This document shows positions 52,486 to 60,727 of a stretch of 64,000 nucleotides of DNA, piece after piece (position 1 is the first letter of the stretch; each line of letters begins with the position of its first letter). A program made the position numbers and the translations under genes. The notes beneath the pieces were generated by a model that did not search any database, was not told the origin of the DNA, and saw nothing but the letters and a program-made list of their open reading frames with translations. Source of the DNA: CAYSLU01 sp964431965 (GTDB taxonomy: Bacteria; Verrucomicrobiota; Kiritimatiellia; CAIKKV01; CAYSLU01); NCBI GenBank assembly GCA_964431965.1, contig CAYSLU010000013.1, forward strand, positions 1-64,000, read 5' to 3'.

Positions 52486-53310
52486 ATGAGCCATCAGTCC
52501 GAGACGAGAAACATGGCGGTGTTCTGCGACTTCGAGAATATCGCGCTGGGCGTGCGGGACGCCAACTACGCCAAGTTCGACATCGACAAGGTGCTCGAGC
52601 GCCTGCTCCTCAAGGGCAACATCGTGGTGAAGAAGGCCTACTGCGACTGGAGCCGCTACAAGGAGTTCCGGCCCTCGATGCACGAGGCGTCGTTCGAGCT
52701 CATCGAGATCCCGCACCTGCGGCAGTCGGGCAAGAACTCCGCGGACATCCGGATGGTCGTGGACGCGCTCGACCTGTGCTACACGAAGGGGCACGTGGAC
52801 ACCTTCGTGATCGTCAGCGGCGACTCGGACTTTTCGCCGCTGGTGAGCAAGCTGCGCGAGAACGACAAGACGGTGATCGGCGTGGGGGTGCGGAATTCGA
52901 CGTCCGACCTGCTCATCGCGAACTGCGATGAGTTCATCCACTACGACGACCTGGTGCGCGCGCAGCCGGCCCGCGCGCCGGCCCCCCGGTCCGCCTCCGG
53001 GCGGAGCCGCTCCGCGGCGGCGGGCGAGGCCGAGAAGCCGGCCGCGCCATCGGCGGACTCGAAGGACGACGCGCTGAACCTGATCCTCGAAACCTACGAC
53101 GCGCTGGTCGAGGAGCGCGGGGAGGGGGAGAAGATCTGGGGCTCGATGATCAAGCAGACCCTGAAGCGCCGCAGGCCGGGCTTCAGCGAGTCCGCGTATG
53201 GGTTCCGGACGTTCGGACTGCTCCTCGAGGAGGTTGAGGCGCGCGGGCTGGTGAAGCTCGAGCGCGACGAGAAGTCCGGCGGCTTCATCGTTCGACGCGT
53301 GCGGCCGTGA
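52486..53310 (+). CDS. NYN domain ribonuclease-like protein with OST-HTH/LOTUS domain
   Basis: A 274-residue protein. Residues about 9-155 form a NYN (PIN-like, LabA/DUF88) domain with acidic residues in FCDFENIA, SADIRMVVDALD and VSGDSDFSPLV, the usual Mg-dependent nuclease site. A basic, Ala/Ser-rich linker (about 160-185) leads to a C-terminal OST-HTH/LOTUS RNA-binding domain (about 188-272). It probably cleaves or binds structured RNA in the cytoplasm. It is the first gene of a three-gene run with YceH and a hydrolase. Confidence 0.9.
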   Translation: MSHQSETRNMAVFCDFENIALGVRDANYAKFDIDKVLERLLLKGNIVVKKAYCDWSRYKEFRPSMHEASFELIEIPHLRQSGKNSADIRMVVDALDLCYTKGHVDTFVIVSGDSDFSPLVSKLRENDKTVIGVGVRNSTSDLLIANCDEFIHYDDLVRAQPARAPAPRSASGRSRSAAAGEAEKPAAPSADSKDDALNLILETYDALVEERGEGEKIWGSMIKQTLKRRRPGFSESAYGFRTFGLLLEEVEARGLVKLERDEKSGGFIVRRVRP

Positions 53311-53330
53311 CGGACAGCGGGAGTGGCGCC

Positions 53331-54002
53331 ATGGACCTGACGCTCAATCCGGTTGAAGCCCGAGTGCTGGCGTGCCTGGTGGAGAAGTCGATCACGACGC
53401 CGGAGTACTACCCGCTCACGCTGGGCGCGCTGACCGCCGCCTGCAACCAGAAGTCGAACCGCGATCCCGTGATGCAGGTCGGGGAGTCGGATGTTGTCCG
53501 CGCGCTGGACGGGTTGCGCGACCGCAAGCTGGCCTGGTCGGTGGCGCTGGCCGGAAGCCGGGTCCCGAAGTACCGGCACAGCCTGACGGACGTGATCCTG
53601 CTGACGCCGCCGCAGGTGGCCGTCCTGTGCGAACTCATGTTGCGCGGCGCGCAGACGGCGGCCGAGCTGCGACTTCGCGCGGGTCGGATGGCGGCGTTCG
53701 CGGACGTGGCGGCCGCGCAGGCGACGCTGCAGGAGCTGGCGAGCCGCGAGGCGGGCGCGCTGGCGGCTCGGATGCCCCGCCAGCCGGGCCAGCGGGAGGA
53801 GCGTTACCTGCACCTCCTGTGTGGCGGCGTACCGGCGGAGTCCGCGGCCGGCGCGGCGCTGCCGGCGCCGGAGCCGGCGCGGGTGGCGGTCATGGCCGAG
53901 AACGAGCGCCTGGGCGCGTTGGAGAGCCGCGTGGCCGCGCTGCAGGACGAGCTGGAGCAGCTGAAGGCCCGGTTCGGCGATTTCATCAAGCAGTTCCAGT
54001 GA
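53331..54002 (+). CDS. YceH family (DUF480) protein
   Basis: A 223-residue protein made of two winged-helix domains, with the family signature LVEKSITTPEYYPLTLGALTAACNQKSNRDPVM near the N terminus and LMLRGAQTAAELRLRAGRM and REERYLHLL in the second domain. Function in the family is not known; it may bind nucleic acid. A coiled coil ends the protein (ESRVAALQDELEQLKARF). It starts at ATG 53331 with GCGGGAG 7 nt upstream; a GTG at 53307 overlapping the previous stop is an alternative. Confidence 0.88.
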   Translation: MDLTLNPVEARVLACLVEKSITTPEYYPLTLGALTAACNQKSNRDPVMQVGESDVVRALDGLRDRKLAWSVALAGSRVPKYRHSLTDVILLTPPQVAVLCELMLRGAQTAAELRLRAGRMAAFADVAAAQATLQELASREAGALAARMPRQPGQREERYLHLLCGGVPAESAAGAALPAPEPARVAVMAENERLGALESRVAALQDELEQLKARFGDFIKQFQ

Positions 54003-54027
54003 GCGATGCTTCCGCGCGAGGGGACAC

Positions 54028-54822
54028 ATGACCGCACCCGGACTTCGCGAGCTGGCGATCGGGCCCGAGGAATCTCCCTGGGCGCCGGCAGGACTGCAGC
54101 GCATCGACTACACGAGCGGGCTGGACGGCCGGAGGGACTGGGCCTTGGCCTGGCCGGGCCGGGATCCCGCGCGGTGGGTGGTTCACCTTCATGGGCACGG
54201 GTCGACGGGCGACCAGCTGCACACGCGCCCGGACATCAACCGCCTCTGGCTTCCGAAGTACCGCGCGGCCGGGCTCGGCGTGCTGTCGCCCAATCTGCGG
54301 GGGAATGCCTGGATGGCGCCAGCCGCGGCCCACGACCTGCACGCGCTACTGGAGGCCGTGCGCCGCGAGTTCGGGGCGCGACGGTTCCTGCTCTTCAGCG
54401 GGTCGATGGGCGGGACCGGAAACCTGGCCTACGCGGTGTTGCACCCCGATGACGCGCAGGCCGTGGGGGCGCTGTGCCCGGCCGTGGACGTTGCCTCTTA
54501 CTACGCCTGGTGCCGCGAGCGGAACACGGGCGTGATCCGCGAGATCGCGGACGCCATCTGCGAGTCCTACGGCGGCGACCCAGTCGCGCGCCCGGACGTC
54601 TACGCGGCGCACTCGGCGCTGCGACGGTGCGACCGGCTGACCATGCCCGTGGTCGTGGTACACGGCTCAGCCGACGCCGTGATCCCGGTGGAGCCCGCGC
54701 GCGAGCTGGCCCGCCGGATGTCGGGCCGCGCGACGTTCCGGTACGAGGAGCAGCCGGGCGGCCACCACGACTCGCCCCTGGAAGCCGCCTGGGCGATCGA
54801 CTGGGCCATCGCCCAGCTGTGA
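54028..54822 (+). CDS. Alpha/beta hydrolase fold protein
   Basis: A 264-residue serine hydrolase. The nucleophile elbow is FSGSMGGTG near residue 132, with HLHGHGSTGD as the oxyanion region, Asp in VHGSADAVIP near 216 and His in GGHHDS near 250 completing the triad. No signal peptide, so cytoplasmic. The prolyl oligopeptidase/esterase group is the closest type, with unknown substrate. It starts 25 bp after YceH, last of the run before the nqr operon. Confidence 0.85.
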   Translation: MTAPGLRELAIGPEESPWAPAGLQRIDYTSGLDGRRDWALAWPGRDPARWVVHLHGHGSTGDQLHTRPDINRLWLPKYRAAGLGVLSPNLRGNAWMAPAAAHDLHALLEAVRREFGARRFLLFSGSMGGTGNLAYAVLHPDDAQAVGALCPAVDVASYYAWCRERNTGVIREIADAICESYGGDPVARPDVYAAHSALRRCDRLTMPVVVVHGSADAVIPVEPARELARRMSGRATFRYEEQPGGHHDSPLEAAWAIDWAIAQL

Positions 54823-55011
54823 GCGGCCGGCGCGGGATTGGTCATCCGGATGACGTCTTCCGGCAGGAGGCGCCCGCCGGAGTTGGACGCCGTCACCCCT
54901 CGCGACGGCGCATCCCTGCTGCTTCCGTGGCGCAGGGCATCGCGTCCGGTCGAATCGGATTTCAAAAAGGCCGACTCTTCGGGTAAGCTTTTAGCTCACG
55001 TGGAGGGACTG

Positions 55012-55968
55012 ATGCCGCCGTTGTCCGCCTACATCCGATGGCAGCCGCCGATGGTGCGGGTTCTGCAGGCGAGCATCCCGCTCGCGGCGGGGGCCGTGTA
55101 CTTTTTCGGCTGGCGGGTTCTGATGCTGCTCGTCGTGGTGAACGCCGTCGCGTACGTGTCGGAGTACCTGTTCACACGCCAGTGGAAGGAGCCGGTCACC
55201 TCAGCCGTCTTCGTCACGGCCACGCTGTTCACGTTCTCGCTGCCGCCGACCATTCCGGTCTGGATGGCCGTTGTGGGGATCGTGTTTGCGGTGGTGTTCG
55301 GCAAGATGGTGTTCGGGGGATTCGGGCGGAACGTGTTCAACCCGGCGCTGACGGGGCGGGCGTTCCTGTACATCAGCTTCGGGCTGCAGATGACCGCGAT
55401 GTGGTCCGAGCCCGTCGGCGGGACGATCGGCGGGTTCGGCGCGTGGGCGTCGGACGCGATCACAAGCGCCACGCCCGGCATGCGCCTCAAGCAGGGCGAG
55501 CTGTTCGACCTGTGGCCGCTCTTCGTCGGGACGGCCTCCGGCACGATCGGGGGGAGCAGCGCGCTGCTGGCGCTGCTGGGCGGGATCTACCTGCTGTGGA
55601 CGAAGACGGCCAACTACCGGATCGTCGCGTCGTGCTTCGCGGGCTTCCTTCTGCCGCAGGCGGCGCTGTGGCTGGCGAAGGTTCCGGCCGCGGCCGATCC
55701 GCTGCATGCCGTGCTGGCCGGCAGCTTCGTCGTCGGCGCGTTCTTCTATGCCACCGACCCGGTGTCGGCCTCGCAGACCAAGCCGGGCCAGTGGATGTAC
55801 GGGGCCTTCATCGGGCTGATGTCGTGCCTGATCACGATCTACTCGGTGTGGCCGGCAGGGACGATGTTCGCGGTCCTGCTCGCGAACATGTTCGCGCCGA
55901 TCACGGACTACACGATCCGGCTGCGGCAGGCGAAGGCGAAGGCGGGGACCGCGGCCAAGCCGGCTTGA
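55012..55968 (+). CDS. nqrB: Na+-NQR/Rnf subunit B/D, flavinylated membrane subunit
   Basis: A 318-residue membrane protein with about nine hydrophobic segments, homologous to NqrB/RnfD. GRNVFNPALTGRAFLY (about 105-120) is the family signature. The covalent FMN site is in DAITSATPG, with Thr154 as the likely acceptor. At 318 residues it is closer to RnfD length than to typical NqrB (about 410). It starts at ATG 55012 with GGAGGGA upstream. It opens the nqrBCDEF operon; the promoter should lie in 54823-55011. It pumps Na+ coupled to NADH oxidation with the other subunits. Confidence 0.9.
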   Translation: MPPLSAYIRWQPPMVRVLQASIPLAAGAVYFFGWRVLMLLVVVNAVAYVSEYLFTRQWKEPVTSAVFVTATLFTFSLPPTIPVWMAVVGIVFAVVFGKMVFGGFGRNVFNPALTGRAFLYISFGLQMTAMWSEPVGGTIGGFGAWASDAITSATPGMRLKQGELFDLWPLFVGTASGTIGGSSALLALLGGIYLLWTKTANYRIVASCFAGFLLPQAALWLAKVPAAADPLHAVLAGSFVVGAFFYATDPVSASQTKPGQWMYGAFIGLMSCLITIYSVWPAGTMFAVLLANMFAPITDYTIRLRQAKAKAGTAAKPA

Positions 55969-55988
55969 GCGGCGGCGGGCGGGGTGAC

Positions 55989-56606
55989 ATGGCGGATCGA
56001 TCCATAGCGCGGGAGCGGGCCTACACCCTGGGGTTCATGACGCTGGTGACGCTGGTCATCACCGGCCTGATCGCCGGGCTGCAGCTGCTGACGGCCGAGC
56101 AGGTCGAGCGGAATGAGAAGCTGTTCCTGAAGCGGGCCGTGATGGCGGCGGCCGGGGTTCAGCCTCCCGCCGATGCGGCGGGGATCGAGCGGTGGTACGA
56201 GGCGCACGCGCGCCCGCTGGACGCGGCGAATCCCCGGGAGCCGGCGTTCGCGGTGGTGGACGAGGCGACGGGCGCGACGCAGGGGTATGTGTTCGTGCGC
56301 AGCGGCGCGGGGCTGTGGGGGACAATCCGGGCCGCGGCCGGCCTGGACGCCGCGCTCGAGCGGTTCACGGGCGTGACCTTCACCGAGCAGCAGGAGACGC
56401 CGGGGCTCGGGGCGCGCATCGACGAGGCGTGGTACAAGGAGCAGTTCCGGGGTCGGCAGGCTCCGCTCACGCTGCGGCCCGAGGGCACCCGCTCCCGGGC
56501 GGCGGGCGAGGTGGACGCGATTACGGGCGCGACGATCACGAGCCGGGCGGTACAGGGCATTCTGAATCGGACCCGGGCCGGGGCGGCGGCCGCGCTCGGC
56601 CGCTGA
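55989..56606 (+). CDS. nqrC: Na+-NQR subunit C, FMN-binding
   Basis: A 205-residue single-span protein homologous to NqrC/RnfG. One membrane segment (about 14-35) anchors the periplasmic FMN-binding domain. The flavinylation motif DAITGATITSRAV is near residue 176, with Thr182 as the likely FMN acceptor. It starts at ATG 55989. It relays electrons between the membrane and the quinone side in the pump. It lies 20 nt after nqrB. Confidence 0.92.
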   Translation: MADRSIARERAYTLGFMTLVTLVITGLIAGLQLLTAEQVERNEKLFLKRAVMAAAGVQPPADAAGIERWYEAHARPLDAANPREPAFAVVDEATGATQGYVFVRSGAGLWGTIRAAAGLDAALERFTGVTFTEQQETPGLGARIDEAWYKEQFRGRQAPLTLRPEGTRSRAAGEVDAITGATITSRAVQGILNRTRAGAAAALGR

Positions 56607-56627
56607 GGCCGGCGCGGGGAGGGCGAC

Positions 56628-57260
56628 ATGGCACAATCCAAGGTGCGGCGGGTATTCCTCGACAACATGGGGGCGAACAACCCGGTCTTTGTTCAGATCC
56701 TGGGGATCTGCTCGACGCTGGCCGTGACGAACGTGGTCCTGAACACGATCGTCATGTGCGTGGGGCTCATCTACACGACGGCGCTGTCGAATCTGACGGT
56801 GTCCGCGCTGCGGCGCTGGATCCCGTCGCGCATCCGCATGATGGTCGAGGTGCTGATCATCGCCGCGTACGTGATCGTCGTGGACCTCGTGCTTCGCGCC
56901 TTCTACCCGGACATCTCGCGCCAGCTCGGGCCGTACGTGGGGCTGATCATCACCAACTGCATCGTGATGGGGCGAACCGAGGCGTTTGCGCTGAGCAATC
57001 CGCCCTTCCTGTCCTTTGTGGACGGGCTGTCGGCGGGGCTTGGCTATTCGTACATCCTGCTGCTGATCTCGGTGCTGCGGGAGCTGCTGGGCTCCGGGAC
57101 GATCCTGGGGTTCCGCGTGATGGCGGCGGGGTGGGTGAACTGGTCGATCATGGTCATGGCGCCGGGCGCGTTCTTTATGCTGGCAGTGCTGATCTGGATC
57201 ATCCGCGTGTACTGGCTGAAACCGAAGGCGGCCGCCGGCGGGCAGCCGGCCGGCGCGTGA
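56628..57260 (+). CDS. nqrD: Na+-NQR subunit D, membrane protein
   Basis: A 210-residue protein with six membrane segments, NqrD/RnfE family. GICSTLAVTN (Cys28) and ITNCIVMGR carry the two conserved Cys that, together with NqrE, hold the intramembrane 2Fe-2S cluster. It starts with a GGGAGG site 21 nt after nqrC. Confidence 0.93.
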   Translation: MAQSKVRRVFLDNMGANNPVFVQILGICSTLAVTNVVLNTIVMCVGLIYTTALSNLTVSALRRWIPSRIRMMVEVLIIAAYVIVVDLVLRAFYPDISRQLGPYVGLIITNCIVMGRTEAFALSNPPFLSFVDGLSAGLGYSYILLLISVLRELLGSGTILGFRVMAAGWVNWSIMVMAPGAFFMLAVLIWIIRVYWLKPKAAAGGQPAGA

Positions 57261-57270
57261 GAGGGCGGCG

Positions 57271-57870
57271 ATGAGCGAGTTTGCAGGGTGTCTGACCATC
57301 TTTTTCGCGGCGATCTTCACGGGCAACATCCTGCTCACGAACTACCTGGGGATGTGCTCGTTCCTCGCTGTGTCGCGGGAGGTGAAGACCTCCGTGGGGC
57401 TGGGGGCCGCCGTGGTGCTGGTGATGACCGCGACGAACGTCCTGAACTGGCTCGTCTACACCTACGTGCTGGTCCCGCTGCATCTGGACTACCTGCGGTT
57501 CATCGTGTTCATCGTGGTGATCGCCGGGTTCGTGCAGGTGGTGGAGATGATCATCGAGCGCGTGTCGGACGCCTTGTACGCCGCGCTGGGGATCTTCCTG
57601 CCGCTCATCACGGTCAACTGCGCCGTGCTGGGCGCGGCGCTGTTCATGATCATCCGCGAGTACACGCTGGCCGAGTCGTTCGCCTACGGGCTGGGCGGCG
57701 GGATCGGGTGGGCGGTGGCGATCATCGCGATGGCGGGCATCCGGCAGAAGCTGGCCGCCGCCCGGATTCCGAAGGGCCTGGAGGGGGCGGGCATTGCCCT
57801 CATCATCGCGGGCATCATGTCGCTGGCCTTCGTCGGCTTCAACGGCATGCTGAGTGGGGGTGGCCAGTGA
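57271..57870 (+). CDS. nqrE: Na+-NQR subunit E, membrane protein
   Basis: A 199-residue protein with six membrane segments, NqrE/RnfA family. GMCSFLAVS (Cys29) and ITVNCAVLG are the partner Cys motifs that share the intramembrane iron-sulfur cluster with NqrD. The close pair of D and E genes, 10 nt apart, is typical. It starts at ATG 57271. Confidence 0.93.
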   Translation: MSEFAGCLTIFFAAIFTGNILLTNYLGMCSFLAVSREVKTSVGLGAAVVLVMTATNVLNWLVYTYVLVPLHLDYLRFIVFIVVIAGFVQVVEMIIERVSDALYAALGIFLPLITVNCAVLGAALFMIIREYTLAESFAYGLGGGIGWAVAIIAMAGIRQKLAAARIPKGLEGAGIALIIAGIMSLAFVGFNGMLSGGGQ

Positions 57871-57889
57871 GCCGCGGGGGGGCGTGCGC

Positions 57890-58990
57890 ATGCTGACGGC
57901 CCTGTTGATCGCGGTGGGCGCGATGTGCGCCATCACGGCGGGGCTGACCGTCGCGATCCTGATCGCCGAGGCGACCGTCGGCAACTACGGCGAGATCCGC
58001 CTGACGGTCAACGGCAAGCGGGACCTGACCGTGACGGGCGGCCGGCCCCTGCTCGGGGCGCTCCGGGATCACGGGATCTTCATCCCCTCGGCCTGCGGCG
58101 GGCGCGGCTCGTGCGGGCTGTGCAAGCTGAGCATCCCGGACGGAGGCGAGCCGGTCGCGACGGAGCTGCCGTGGCTGAGCAAGGACGAGGTGGCCCGGAA
58201 GGTCCGCCTATGCTGTCAGGTCAAGGTGAAGCGCCCGCTGCGCATTGAGATTCCCGAGGAGCTGCTCAGCGTCCGCCAGTACCGCACCGTCGTCACCGAG
58301 ATCCGCGACCTCACGCACGACATCAAGGAAGTCCGGCTCCGCCTGGAGGACCCCCCGGAGATGGAGTTCGTCCCCGGCCAGTTCGTCCAGTTCGAGGTGC
58401 CGCCCTATGACCTGACTGACGAGCCGGTCTATCGCGCCTACTCCATCTCGTCGGACGCCCGGAACCGCGGCGAGATCGAGCTTCAGGTCCGGTATGTGCC
58501 GAACGGGATCTGCACGACCTACGTGCACCAGCACCTGAGGGTGGGCATGCCGGCGGTCATCAACGGCCCGTACGGCGACTTCCGCCTGCAGGACACGCAG
58601 CGCGAGATCGTCTTCGTGGCCGGCGGGTCGGGCATGGCGCCGATCCGGAGCATGCTGCTGCACATGGCGGCCACGCGCAACCCGCGGAAGGCCCGCTACT
58701 ACTACGGGGTCCGCTCGCGCCGCGACCTGTATCTGGTGGACGAGATGCGGGAGCTGGAGCGGACGATCCCGGACTTCCGGTTCATCCCCACGCTGAGCCG
58801 CAGCCAGCCGGAGGACCAGTGGAACGGCGAGAAGGGGCGGGTCACGGTCATCGTGGATCGCGAGGTGCCCGCCGGCGCGGATGCGGAGGCCTACCTGTGC
58901 GGCAGCCCCCTGATGATCGATGCCTGCGTGGAGATCCTGAAGGCCAAGGGGCTGCCCGGAAGCCGGATCTTCTTCGACAAGTTCGCGTGA
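57890..58990 (+). CDS. nqrF: Na+-NQR subunit F, NADH-oxidising
   Basis: A 366-residue NADH dehydrogenase subunit. One N-terminal membrane anchor (about 3-26), a 2Fe-2S ferredoxin domain with Cys69, Cys75, Cys78 and Cys108 or 109, then FAD (RAYSISSD) and NAD (VAGGSGMAPIRS) domains of the ferredoxin-NADP reductase type. It takes electrons from NADH into the pump. NqrF is the mark of a NQR rather than an Rnf complex. The poly-G ribosome binding site at 57876-57882 supports ATG 57890. Confidence 0.95.
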   Translation: MLTALLIAVGAMCAITAGLTVAILIAEATVGNYGEIRLTVNGKRDLTVTGGRPLLGALRDHGIFIPSACGGRGSCGLCKLSIPDGGEPVATELPWLSKDEVARKVRLCCQVKVKRPLRIEIPEELLSVRQYRTVVTEIRDLTHDIKEVRLRLEDPPEMEFVPGQFVQFEVPPYDLTDEPVYRAYSISSDARNRGEIELQVRYVPNGICTTYVHQHLRVGMPAVINGPYGDFRLQDTQREIVFVAGGSGMAPIRSMLLHMAATRNPRKARYYYGVRSRRDLYLVDEMRELERTIPDFRFIPTLSRSQPEDQWNGEKGRVTVIVDREVPAGADAEAYLCGSPLMIDACVEILKAKGLPGSRIFFDKFA

Positions 58991-59012
58991 TGGAAAGGGC
59001 GGAGGTGGACCC

Positions 59013-59492
59013 GTGAAGCAGAGCCCGGTCTATGATCGCATCGAGGCCGCCATGCGGCCTGGCGCCATCACGCGCGACGGTTTCCTGGGGGCTGACACCC
59101 GGCGGCTGTCCGAGATCCTGGATGCCGATGCGGGGGATGTGAAGCGCCTCGGGTTCTCGCACCAGGCGCTGGCCGCGCGGATGCGCGCTCTGCGCGACGC
59201 GGCCGCCGCCGGGCTGGGCGAGCCGATCGAGGTGGGCGAGCACCTCGAGGTGCGGGTCGATGCCGCCCGCGGGCGCCTCCCGTGTCCGTTCGGCGACTGC
59301 GGGCTCCACGAGAAGACCTTCGTCGTAGCGCGGAACCGGCGCACCGGACGCGAGCTCACGTATTCCGACTTGAACATCCACCTCATCGAGCGCCACGGGT
59401 TCTACGAGGGGCTGGGCGCGGCGTTCCGGGTGGCGCCGGCCGACATCGTGGCCGTGCTGGAGCCCGAGCCGGATCCGCGGGAGGGAGCATGA
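59013..59492 (+). CDS. Uncharacterised Cys/His-containing protein
   Basis: A 159-residue protein of unknown family, starting at GTG 59013 with GGAGGTGG upstream and 22 nt after nqrF. A conserved-looking central block holds CPFGDC followed by LHEKTF, and a later IHLIERHGFYEG; with two Cys and several His this may bind a metal. It is soluble with no signal. It overlaps the methyltransferase gene by 4 nt (ATGA). It is probably cotranscribed with nqr, and may help assemble or regulate it. Confidence 0.7.
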   Translation: MKQSPVYDRIEAAMRPGAITRDGFLGADTRRLSEILDADAGDVKRLGFSHQALAARMRALRDAAAAGLGEPIEVGEHLEVRVDAARGRLPCPFGDCGLHEKTFVVARNRRTGRELTYSDLNIHLIERHGFYEGLGAAFRVAPADIVAVLEPEPDPREGA

Positions 59493-60145
59493 GCGCGCCG
59501 CGCGCATCGGCGGGCGGATCGCGGTTTGACCGGATGGCGGCCGAGTGGGATTCGAACCCGGGGCGCGTGCGCGTCGCGGGAGCGGTGGCGGACGCCATTC
59601 GCCGGCGGATTCCGCTCTCGGCCGGCATGCGCGTCCTCGACTACGGAAGCGGCACCGGCCTGCTGGCCTTGGCCCTGCTGCCGCAGGTCGGACCCGTGAC
59701 CGCGGTGGATCGGTCCGAGGGCATGCTGAAGGTGCTGGCCGGTAAGGTTCGCCTGGGCGGGATCGGGAACGTGGACGTCTGCTTCGGGGATGCCGAGGCC
59801 GGGCCTCTGGCCGAGCGAGGGTTCGACGCGGTCGTGAGCTCCATGACGCTCCATCACGTGCGGGATGCGCGGCGGGTCCTGCGTCGGCTGGCGGCGGTAC
59901 TCAAGCCCGGCGGGTGGCTCGCGGTGGCGGATCTGGACGCCGAGGACGGAACGTTTCACGACGATCCGGAGGGAATCCATCACTTCGGATTCGAGCGCCG
60001 GATCGTGCGGGAGTACCTGCGCGCCGCCGGCCTGGTACGCGTGACCGCCGTCACCGTGCACCGCATCGAGAAGCCCGGCTGCGACGGCCATCCCCGTGTC
60101 TACCCGGTGTTCCTCGCGGCCGGCCGCAAGCCGTCCCGGTTGTAG
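59489..60145 (+). CDS. SAM-dependent methyltransferase, UbiE/type-11-like
   Basis: A 218-residue class I methyltransferase. Motif I is VLDYGSGTGLLAL (near residue 50), AVDRSEGML follows, and then SSMTLHHVRDARRVLRRL and LKPGGWLAVADLD. The likely substrate is a small molecule or quinone-like compound, but it is not assigned. It is the last gene of the nqr operon. Convergent with the MIF-like gene (24-bp gap). Confidence 0.87.
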   Translation: MSAPRASAGGSRFDRMAAEWDSNPGRVRVAGAVADAIRRRIPLSAGMRVLDYGSGTGLLALALLPQVGPVTAVDRSEGMLKVLAGKVRLGGIGNVDVCFGDAEAGPLAERGFDAVVSSMTLHHVRDARRVLRRLAAVLKPGGWLAVADLDAEDGTFHDDPEGIHHFGFERRIVREYLRAAGLVRVTAVTVHRIEKPGCDGHPRVYPVFLAAGRKPSRL

Positions 60146-60169
60146 GAGCGACGTCCGGAGTCCGGATCG

Positions 60170-60517
60170 TCAGCCGAACGTTCCGCCGTTGTGTCCCCAG
60201 TTCGCGGCGGCGATTTCGATGAAGTTGATGTAGACGCGGTCGGGCGGGACGCCGAGCACTTCCTTGAGGGTTCGGCAGATCCGCTCGGCGAGCTTCTGGT
60301 TGGCGTCCGCAGTGAGACCGCCGATCGAGCGCACATCGACGAATGCCCCCGGTCCGGCCTTGCCGCCCAGCAGCACGCAGCCGGTCTCGACCGTCACCAT
60401 GGTGTAGCGCTCAGGCTTGCCGGTGACCTCCGTGATGGCTCGATACACGTCGCCGCAGAGGGAGTCGCGGCGTTCGGGATCGACAGTGGCTGACGTCAGG
60501 ATCTTTACGAGCGGCAT
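60170..60517 (-). CDS. MIF-like tautomerase family protein
   Basis: A 115-residue homolog of macrophage migration inhibitory factor and 4-oxalocrotonate tautomerase. It has the N-terminal Pro2 (MPLVKILTS) that acts as catalytic base after Met removal, and the conserved VYINFIEIAAANWGHNGGTFG end of MIF. AGGAGGTGCCGCC precedes the ATG at 60517; a longer in-frame start (60718) is rejected. The enzyme probably tautomerises phenylpyruvate-type keto acids. It is monocistronic with its own promoter. Confidence 0.9.
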   Translation of the reverse strand: MPLVKILTSATVDPERRDSLCGDVYRAITEVTGKPERYTMVTVETGCVLLGGKAGPGAFVDVRSIGGLTADANQKLAERICRTLKEVLGVPPDRVYINFIEIAAANWGHNGGTFG

Positions 60518-60597
60518 GGCGGCACCTCCTGCAAGTCGGTCTTCAGCCCGCCGGACGGGGCGGCGCACGTCCCCCAGCGTCCGGCCGGCAAGTCCAG

Positions 60598-60625
60598 AGT
60601 ATACCCGAATCGACACCCGCACCAA
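60598..60625 (-). promoter_or_regulatory. Sigma70-type promoter for the MIF-like gene
   Basis: On the minus strand, TTGGTG (60620-60625) and TATACT (60598-60603) with a 16-bp spacer lie about 80 bases upstream of the ATG at 60517. It is the best promoter match seen in the window. Confidence 0.5.
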
Positions 60626-60727
60626 GTTTGCAATGCGCGCAAACGGGACGAGGCGGCGGCTCTCTCGGAGGGCACGCATGGCGCGCCGGCGAACGTGGCT
60701 CGTGCGCGGCCGCTGCAAGCCCCGCCC

